A stretch of DNA of 64,000 nt from Nicotiana tabacum (lineage: Eukaryota; Streptophyta; Magnoliopsida; Solanales; Solanaceae), in assembly GCF_000715075.1 (NCBI RefSeq), contig NC_134081.1, positions 111,078,289 to 111,142,288 of the forward strand, given 5' to 3'. Numbering within the stretch: the stretch's first letter is position 1; the number at the start of each line of letters is the position of its first letter. Made by a program: the position numbers and the translations under genes. Below, piece after piece: positions 56,627 to 64,000 of the stretch. The notes below the pieces were generated by a model. It was given only the letters and a program-made list of their open reading frames with translations. It had not been told where the DNA came from and ran no database searches.

Positions 56627-56911
56627 AAGACAGACCTTTAGCAAAATGAAAGGTGTCTCATTAGAAACATTTGAACCGTTGTTAGCTTTAAAATATGGTA
56701 TTTAAAAGAATTGAATATGAACAATTTAGAAAGAAAAGAGTCATCGAAAAGACTTATATTATGAAATTAAGTTAATAAATGTTTTTACTAAATTACGAGA
56801 TGTGTCAAATTATAGCATTATGACCCTCAATTATATTATATATAGATCATAAAATTTTCATTTGTCCGTCACAAAATGAACTCTTCAAATTTTTGTGAAA
56901 CAAATAAATAT
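56627..56911. other. Intergenic AT-rich DNA
   Basis: Nothing recognisable in this stretch. Confidence 0.4.
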
Positions 56912-57434
56912 TGTTGACTTTATGTCTTAATTATTTGGGTGGATCCAAATAGTGACCCGTCCGGTTGCGTTTCAAATTTGAAGAAAAAATTGGAATATGA
57001 CACGCTGCAATTTTATGTGATTGTGGAAGAACTTATCATGATTAAGCCTCTTAGAGTTTTTGCCTTGATTTTCTTACTATATTTGAGTTTTACTTTTTTT
57101 TTAAAGAAAAATCAAAGTATTATCATAATTGCTCTTACTTTACCTGAAAGAAAAATATAATTCTCTTCCATATTTGACAGATCCCTTTCTTGGAGAAAAA
57201 GATTATAACCTCTATAAATTGAGGATTCCTCATTCATAGAATCTTGTTTAGAGGGAGATTATTCTCTCAATAGAATTTTATGTTTTTATATTAGTTTTTC
57301 CATATGTACGTCAATTGGTCAAACCATATTTTTATGCATATTTTAGTATATTTTTCTTTGTGTCTGATATATCGCCGTCCAAGGTTTGCAACAATTAGCT
57401 TCCGCATGACGCACCGTTATTTTCGATCCCAACA
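56912..57434 (+). repeat. Copia-type LTR
   Basis: TGTTGACTTTATGTC ... TCCCAACA, about 523 bp. TATA box CTATAAAT at 57212-57219, followed by TTGAGGATTCCTCATTC, as in Solanaceae copia elements. A primer site adjoins its end. No copia pol is found downstream. Confidence 0.7.
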
Positions 57435-57436
57435 AG

Positions 57437-57476
57437 TGATATCAGAGCCGATGGTTCAACCAGTGGTATCAAAACC
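57437..57476 (+). promoter_or_regulatory. Duplicated primer binding site, first LTR
   Basis: TGATATCAGAGCC (57437-57449) and TGGTATCAAAACC (57464-57476), both variants of the tRNA-iMet site TGGTATCAGAGCC, 27 bp apart. Further GGTTCAGAGCC-like copies follow. Confidence 0.75.
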
Positions 57477-57560
57477 AATGGTTCAGAGCTAATGGTTCAG
57501 AGCCAATGATTGAAGTGAGATTGAAGACAGATTTAAGGCGGGTTCAAATCAAACAACCTA

Positions 57561-58335
57561 GTTTGACGATGCTGTAGATTTTTCTATCCCCCCAAAAAAA
57601 CTTGAAACACTACATGTGGAGATAAATAATCAATCAAATTTTCAAAAAACCTACATATGCATATACAAAAATATTAGATAAGTATTGAGTGAGCACCCAC
57701 AACTAAACTCTTTTTCATTCTTCTTTTTTTTCTTTTGACATGCACTTATGACTTTAAAATCTTGGATCCGTCACCAACACTTTATTGGCCAGTTTAGTTT
57801 ATCTTACCATTCTATAGTTATTTTAGGTATCCCCTGCCATTGTAGTATTTTATTTCATAACAGTGCAAACAACTTTACATTTAAAGAATAAATGAGAGAT
57901 GTTTTTCATCTCTCTTAAACACAAAGAGACCTTAATAAATTCCCTGTCATCATGTTTTACATTCTCTTTATAGAGAATTTTTTAATGCTCATTAAATCAT
58001 TTTTCAGTAGTTATGGCTGATCAACATAAGTTTTTGCCTTTAATATTTTTTGAACCATCTAACTTCTGAGAAATCTATTTTGGTTCACTATCTCACATAT
58101 ACAAAATAAATATAGTATAAATATTAACTTTTTATAAACATTCTGAATCCTACACTATAAACTCTCTATTATAAATTAATAGAAAGAACTATTAAGCAGA
58201 CACCCTTTCATAACCTCAAAATAATAGACAATGGTCAAATCTATTGTCTCGGGATACTTTTATGGCATCTTTTTTATTTGAAAAAATGACATGGTATGAC
58301 AACACTTAAAGAAAATTGACTATTTTTTAGATTTA
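57561..58335. other. Non-coding DNA between copia LTR pieces
   Basis: AT-rich. It may be leader or degenerate internal copia sequence. No gag or pol motif is seen. Confidence 0.4.
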
Positions 58336-58538
58336 CATTAAAGAGTTTTATTTAGGGAGAGAGTATTCTCTCAATATGATTTAATATTTTTATATTAGTT
58401 TTTTCATACGTAAGCCAATTGGCCAAATTATATTTTTATGTATATTTTAGTTTATTTTTCTTTGAGTCTGATTTATCGCCGTCCAAGATTTTCAACTATT
58501 AGATTCCGCATAACGCCTAATTATTTTCGTTCCTAACA
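58336..58538 (+). repeat. Copia-type LTR, 3' fragment
   Basis: Aligns with about 57240-57434 (GGGAGA..ATTCTCTCAATA, ATATCGCCGTCCAAG-like, TTCCGCAT.ACGC) and ends TCCTAACA. Confidence 0.75.
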
Positions 58539-58540
58539 AG

Positions 58541-58580
58541 TGGTATCAGACCCGATGGTTCAACCGTTGGTATCAGAGCC
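58541..58580 (+). promoter_or_regulatory. Duplicated primer binding site, second LTR fragment
   Basis: TGGTATCAGACCC (58541-58553) and TGGTATCAGAGCC (58568-58580), spaced 27 bp as at 57437. Leader sequence continues to 58676. Confidence 0.8.
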
Positions 58581-58676
58581 AATAGTTCAAAGCTAATGGT
58601 TCAAAGCCAGTGATTGAAATGAGACTGAATACATGTTCAATACGGGTTCAGATCAAGCATCCCAATTGTCACGACC

Positions 58677-59790
58677 TCATTTTTCCCCTACGTATGACGT
58701 CGTGATGCCACCTAGTCTCTAAGACTAGGTAAGCCTAAAAATTTACGGAATCAATAAATAATAAACTAAACTCCAATCTCAACACATGATATATAAATAT
58801 AAAACTGCCATTCAATAACTACAACTCTCAAAACCCGGTGCAAACAAGTCACAAGTTTCTAAGAGCAAATTTTAAGTGTCTTTATACATCAGAGTCTAAA
58901 GAAAATAAGGAAAAATAACATAGTAAAGATAGAGGGGCACTCCGAGGTATGCGGACGCTGGCAGATATACCTTGAAGTCTCCACGTGCGGTCCAACTCAC
59001 TTGTATCTGGTCTGGTGGGAAGAACTTGGATCTGTACAAATAGATGTGCAGAGTATAGTATGAGTACGCCATAACAGTACATAGTAAGTGCCAAGCCTAA
59101 CCTCGGTAGAGTAGTGACGAGGTCGGGTCAGGGCCCAACTGGTTTAAATGAAAAGTAAGGCAAAAGATATAATAATATTTTGAAATGACTGAGAATTTAA
59201 ACAATAAGAAGTTTCAGAAAATATCAGCATAGTAAATAGAGGTAAAGAACAGGGGCACTCCCGAGGTACTGCCTCGTAGTCCCAAATGTAAATATGCGCG
59301 ACAGGGAAAATCTCCCGAGATACCGCCTCGTAGTCCCAAAGTAAATATGTAGTACAGGGGGATCTCTCGAGTAAATACTTCGTAGTCCCAAAGTAAATAT
59401 GCAGTACAAGGGGATCTCCCGAGTAAACGCCTTGTAGTCCCAAAGTAAATATGTAGTACATGGGGATCTCCCGAGGAACCACCTCGTAGTCCCAAAGTAA
59501 ATATGCAACAGGTAATCGAAGGAAAACCCAAATTTTCAGCAAGAATCTTACAGTTAAAGATTTAATTCAAATCAAGGAAAGTAGGTAATTCAACTAAGCA
59601 TATTGTATAAATTGCAAGTAAGAGTTAAGGCACGTAGACATGCGATGCTAGACTAAACATGATCACTACATATGCTAAGGCAACTCAGTTAATGTATTTT
59701 AAAAGAAGACAACTCAGTTAATGTATTTTCAAAGATGACAAATCGGCAAGAACCGCATTTTCCATAATCATCCCGTGTACGCACTCGTCA
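58677..59790 (-). repeat. Gypsy LTR 'E', 3' part, interrupted by F
   Basis: Plus strand TGTCACGACCTCATTTTTCC and then ...CGTCGTGATGCCACCTAGTC, TCTAAGACTAGGTAAGCC, which is homologous to the left end of the A LTR. It breaks at GCACTCGTCA (59790), where F begins. The remainder lies beyond the window. Confidence 0.85.
59262..59486. repeat. 52-bp tandem repeat with stem-loop core, E LTR
   Basis: Five units with cores at 59262, 59316, 59368, 59420 and 59472. The first and last fold as CGAGG-TACTG-CCTCG and CGAGG-AACCA-CCTCG. The spacer is tagtcccaaagtaaatatg. The A LTR holds one such unit (around 30050). Confidence 0.92.
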
Positions 59791-60473
59791 TGTCATGACC
59801 CGGAATTTCCACCGTCGGGACCGTGATGGTACCTAATATTTTACTTGCCAGGCAAGCCAACGTTAGAGAATTTATTAAACCAATTCTTATCCCATTCAGT
59901 AAATAACAGCAAATTAACTAAGGTGAAATATAATGAGTGCAGAATAATATAAAAACTGCATTAATTACTATCACCCGGATCTGGAATTACAATTCACGAG
60001 CAGTATAGATTTCACTACAAGCAATAGTTTGAGAGAAATACAACTGTTTGAATGAAAGAAACAGTAAACGAAAAAGATAGACGGGGACTTTAAGGTCTCT
60101 GAACGCCGACAGATCTACCTTGAGTCTCCGGATAGCGGGTCCAACAGCTAAAATCTCGATCAACCCGAGCCGGTACAAATATCTACACAGAAAGTGTAGA
60201 GTGCAATATCAGTACAACCGACCCCATGTACTGGAAAGTGTCGAGCCTAACCTCGACGAAGTAGTGACGAGGCTAAGGCAAGGCACCTACAAATCAACCT
60301 GTGCAGTTTAATAATGTATATACAAATAATAGTAATGAAGAATTAGACAGGAGGTATCCGGAGGGGGGGAACATGCTGGGGGAAATACGAGATAAAGAAT
60401 TACAGCAAGATGATAACTGGAACAACCAATATATTTTGAATCAACAGGAACACGAATACAGTAAAGGAAAAAT

Positions 60474-60630
60474 GCACGGCATCATCCTTCGTGCTTTTAC
60501 TCTCAATCTCACCATAAAGTCAATAGAAACGGCACGGCATCACCCTTCGTGCATTAACTCTCATATCAAGGCACGACATCACCCTTCGTGCATTAACACT
60601 CACAATATGGCACGCCATCACCCTTCGTGC
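60474..60630. repeat. Tandem stem-loop repeat, F LTR
   Basis: GCACG, 11 nt, CGTGC at 60474-60494, 60532-60552, 60571-60591 and 60610-60630, spaced 58, 39 and 39 bp. The stem is invariant while the next base varies (G, G, A, C). Confidence 0.92.
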
Positions 60631-61530
60631 ATTAACACTCTCCCTTACCATAATGCAATAAATAAATAATAACAGGGAGATAGAATAACAAGTACAAGCC
60701 TTACTTCAACATCTGGTTCCATAATATCAATCTCAACTTTGAAATAAATTCTCAATTTTCACCAGAAAATCCGTAAACATGATAGAAACGATCAATTCCA
60801 CAACACTAGTATAAACACATAGCAATTAGGTATAGGAAACAGACAATATAAGAAAAATGGGAGAAAACAGGGAAAACAGGTAAGTTGGCGGCGCATAAGT
60901 ACTCGTCACCTCACATATACGCCGCTCACATGAATTTCACATAACAAATAGTCCGAGGTTCCTAATTCGATAAAGTCAAAGTTAGACACAACACTTACCT
61001 CGTTCTAAAGGCCACTTAATACTCAATCACAGCTTTTCCTCTAGAATTTACTTCCAAACCACTCGTATCTATTCAAAAATGATTCAATAATATCAAATAT
61101 TGCTAAAGAAATAAATTACATTGCATAAAAATAAATTTCCCAAATTTTCCTCCAAAAAGTCAAAAATTTGACCCCGGGCCCGCTTGGTCAAAACCCGAGG
61201 TTCGGACCAAAATCCTTTTACCCATTCACCCCTGAGCCTGGATATATACTTGGTTTTGGAATCCGACTTCAAATTGAGGTATAAATCCCCAATTTTTCGA
61301 AATTCCTAGTTTCTACCCTAACCCCTAATTCTACCATGAAAACTCTAAATGTTTGGTTGATAATTCATAAAATGTAATGGGTAATTGAAAGAAAATGGTT
61401 TAGAATCACTTACCAACATGTTGGGGAAGAAATTGACTCTTGAAAATCGCCTCTCACCGTTTGTTTTTTGAGAAAATGAATTTTTTGGCTAAATCTCGTG
61501 TTTGGATTCTATTAAGTGTTGGGCGAAAGT

Positions 61531-61830
61531 GTGCATCGCGTTCGCGAGGCCACTGTCGCGTTCGTGAAGAGCATTGGCTGCCAAGACTTCGCGTCCGTGG
61601 GACAGTGTTCACGTTGGCTACCCCCCTTTGCCTTTGCGTTCGCAAGACATGGCTCGCGTTCGCGATGAAGGAACGACCAACCCTCACCCAAGTCTCATAT
61701 GCTTCGCGTTCGCAATGAGACGGTCGCGTTCGTGAAGGGTAAATCCCCCATCACTTCGCGTTCGCGAAGGGTAAAAATCAGCCATCCCAGTTTCTACTTC
61801 GCGTTCGCGAGAGTGCCTTCGCGAACGTGA
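61531..61830. repeat. CGCGTTCGCGAAG-rich block, F LTR
   Basis: About eleven copies or variants of CTTCGCGTTCGCGAAG (itself a near-perfect palindrome) at irregular spacing, unusually rich in CpG for a decayed plant repeat. Confidence 0.9.
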
Positions 61831-62514
61831 AGAAGGAAACCAGTAGGCACCAGAATCTGCAACAAACCAGATTTTCCAAAGTCCAAACATCCCGTGGCCT
61901 ATCCGAAACTCACCCGAGCCCTCAGGGCTCCAAACCAAACATGCACACAAGTCTAAAAACATCATACGAACTTGCTCGCGCGATAAAATTGCCAAAATAA
62001 CACCTAGAACTACAAATTTAGCACCAAATCAAATAAAATTCTCAAGAACACTTTTAAAATTTCTATCTTCACAACGGGACGTCCGAATCACGTCAAACCA
62101 ACTCCGTTTCTCACCAAATTTCACAGATAAGTCATACATATTATAATGAACCTGTACCGGGATCCGAAACAAAAATACGGACCCGGTACTAACAATGCCA
62201 AACATCACTCAATTCTTAAAAACAAATAATTTTCAAACTCTTAATTTTCATCAAAAATTCATAACGTGAGCTAGGGACCTCCGAGACTGTCAAAATACGG
62301 ATCCGGGCCTGTTTACAAAAAATATTGACCGAAATCAACTAAAATCAACTTTGAAGGCATAAATTCTTATTTTCATCAGTTTTTAACATAAACAGTTTTC
62401 CGGAAACATGCTCGGGCTGTGCATGCAAATTGAGGAGGGTAAAAATGAGATTTTAAAGGCTTAAGAGCACAGATTTGAGTTCTAAAATATAAGATGACCT
62501 TTTGGGTCATCATA

Positions 62515-62533
62515 TTCTCCACCTCTAAAACAA
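62515..62533 (-). promoter_or_regulatory. F polypurine tract
   Basis: Minus strand GTTTTAGAGGTGGAGAA directly before the LTR, overlapping the TAG that ends pol (...FEDERLF stop). Confidence 0.8.
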
Positions 62534-63085
62534 TCGTTCGTCCTCGAACGAACATAGAAAAGTACCTGGGCTGGTGAAAAGGTGGGGATATCTACTCCGC
62601 ATATCGGATTCGGACTCCCAAGTAGCTGCCTCAATAGGCTGACCTCTCCACTACACTCAAACTGAAGGGTAACTCTTTGATCTCAATTAGCGAACTTGCC
62701 GGGCTAGAATAGCCATCGGCTCCTCCTTGTAAGTCAAATCCTTGTCCAACTGGACAGAGCTGAAATCTAACACATGGGACGGATCGCCGTGATACTTTTG
62801 AAGCATGGACATGTGGAATACCGGATGAATTGATGATAACCCTAGTGGCAATGTAAGCCTGTAATACACCTCTCCCACTCTCTCCAGAATCTCAAAAGGG
62901 ACGATATACCTAGGGCTCAACTTGCCCTTCTTTCCGAACCTCATTACACCCTTCATGGGTGATACCCAAAGCAACACTCTCTCCCCGACCATGAATGCAA
63001 CATCACAAACTCTGCGGTCGGCATAACTCTTATGCCTGGACTGAGCTGTGCGAAATCGATCCTGAATGATCTTGACCTTATCCAA
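62534..63085 (-). pseudogene. F, integrase tail and chromodomain
   Basis: Minus strand: SRHKSYADRRVCDVAFMVGE, WVSPMKGVMRFGKKGKLSP, FEILERVGEVYYRLTLP, HPVFHMSMLQKYHGDPSHVL, EEPMAILARQVR, then after frame damage PHLFTSPGTFLCSFEDERLF. The chromodomain core is disrupted at about 62640-62690. Confidence 0.88.
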
Positions 63086-63091
63086 GGCATC

Positions 63092-64000
63092 CTATACTAA
63101 GTCTGTGCTCAACAACCGAGCCTTTCTCGGCTCGAACCACCCAACTGGCGACCGGCACCACCTACCATATAATGCCTTATAGGGAGCCATCTGACTGCTC
63201 GACTGGTAGCTATTGTTGTAGGAGAACTTTACAAGGGGAAAAAACTGATCCCACAATCTTCTAAAGTCTATAACACAAGCGCGGAGCATATCCTCCAAGA
63301 TCTGAATAGTGCGCTCGGACTGTCCGTCCGTCTGAGGATGAAACGTTGTGCTCAACTCAACCCGCTACCCAACTCACATTGTACTACCCTCCAGAAGTGC
63401 GAGGTGAACTACGTACCTCAATTAGAAATGATAGACACGGGCACACCGTGAAGACGGACAATCTCACGAATGTAAATCTCAGCCAACCTCTCCGAAGAAT
63501 AGGTAACTGCCACATGAATGAAGTGCGCTGACTTGGTCAGCCTATCCACAATGACCCAAACTGCATCGAACTTCCTCTGAGTCCGTGGGAGTCCAACAAC
63601 AAAATCCATATTGATACGCTCCCACTTCCACTCAGGAATCTCTATCTTCTGAAGCAAACCATCAGGTCTCTGATGCTCACACTTTACCTACTGGAAATTT
63701 AGACACCGAGATACATATGCAACTATGTCTTTCTTCATCCTCCTCCACCAATAATGTTGCCGCAAGTCCTGATACATCTTGGCGGCGCCCGCATGAATAG
63801 AATACCGAGAACTGTGGGCCTCCTCAAGAATCAACTCATGAAGTCCATCCACATTAGGCACACAAATACGACCCTACATCCTCAAAACTCCATCATCTCC
63901 AACAGTGACCTGCTTGGCACCACCGTGCCGCACTGTGTCTCTAAGGACAAGTAAATGGGGATCGTCATCCTGCCGATCTCTGATGCGCTCAAACAAAGAA
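63092..64000 (-). pseudogene. F, integrase zinc and catalytic domains
   Basis: Minus strand from the window edge: HSSRYSIHAGAAKM, YWWRRMKKDIVAYVSRCLNF (the second Cys of CXXC is Phe), a stop (CAG-to-TAG type), KWERINMDFVVGLPRTQRKF (first Asp), VSIISN then a stop, where the normal SDRG is changed: the second catalytic Asp is Asn and the Arg codon fits CGA-to-TGA. Then [18 protein letters not shown] (Glu present), YNNSYQSSSQMAPYKALYG. Catalytically dead. Confidence 0.92.

Larger units (their letters stand above)
59791..62514 (-). repeat. F, 3' LTR
   Basis: Plus strand TGTCATGACCCGG ... GGGTCATCATA (the end CATA where A has CACA). Includes a stem-loop array (60474-60630) and a GCGTTCGCGAAG-rich block (61531-61830). 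Confidence 0.9.
59791..64000 (-). mobile_element. Ty3/gypsy chromovirus 'F', 3' half
   Basis: Minus-strand element running off the right edge: 3' LTR (59791-62514), polypurine region, then chromodomain and integrase read leftwards. It is inserted in the E LTR. Its 5' half and duplication partner are outside the window. Confidence 0.93.

Noticed and set aside
59144..59542. Overlapping minus-strand frames with repeated LLWDYE/FTLGL peptides
   Set aside because: All three frames stay open because the DNA is a 52-bp minisatellite inside an LTR.
60301..60669. Open frame with ARHHPSCINT repeats
   Set aside because: Produced by the tandem stem-loop array of the F LTR. No protein family, start context or conservation argument.

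Overview
The window reads as plant nuclear DNA, most likely Solanaceae and possibly Nicotiana. The evidence is a Solanaceae-type SINE ending in TTG repeats, Ty3/gypsy chromoviruses with 2-3.4 kb LTRs, L1 and RTE LINEs, hAT, Stowaway and CACTA elements, and a microRNA hairpin of the MIR171 family. No intact protein-coding host gene is visible. Nearly every long reading frame belongs to a decayed transposable element. The one conserved host gene I can support is MIR171 on the minus strand at about 2304-2445.

Layout. 1-1545: 3' part of an RTE LINE. 1551-1745: LTR-like fragment. 1812-2913: single-copy-looking DNA carrying MIR171 and its proximal upstream region. 2929-18550: full-length but frameshifted L1 LINE with a perfect 15-bp target duplication, split in ORF1 by a non-coding LTR element (here 'Z', 4178-12941, minus strand, duplication CCCAT). 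18966-25516: non-autonomous Athila-like LTR element ('G', plus strand, tRNA-Asp-type primer site, duplication ATTTT) holding a hAT element (21127-22120). 26205-26419: SINE. 26637-26908: Stowaway MITE. 28093-56623: a CACTA element (duplication TAA) expanded by nested insertions. These are an internally deleted chromovirus ('A', 29395-37008, duplication GTATT) and a truncated Athila-like element ('B', about 37500-56390). B in turn contains a complete but dead chromovirus ('C', 38478-48855, duplication GCTTG) and a non-coding chromovirus derivative ('D', 49328-56077, duplication AAAAA). 56912-58676: copia-type LTR pieces with doubled primer sites. 58677-59790: LTR piece ('E') interrupted by chromovirus 'F' (59791 to the window end, minus strand).

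How the parts relate. The target duplications give an insertion order: L1 before Z, G before hAT, and CACTA before A and B, with B before C and D. The elements decay mainly through C-to-T type nonsense changes. The most interesting structural signal is shared by LTRs of several different gypsy families. A short stem-loop, often tandemly amplified with a period near 50 bp, lies roughly 0.6-1.2 kb before the LTR 3' end, and its stem sequence differs between families while the fold is kept. Several of these LTRs also end in a CACGAC...GTCGTG inverted repeat beside the primer site. The L1 insertion lies about 0.5 kb upstream of MIR171 and separates it from its former distal upstream DNA.
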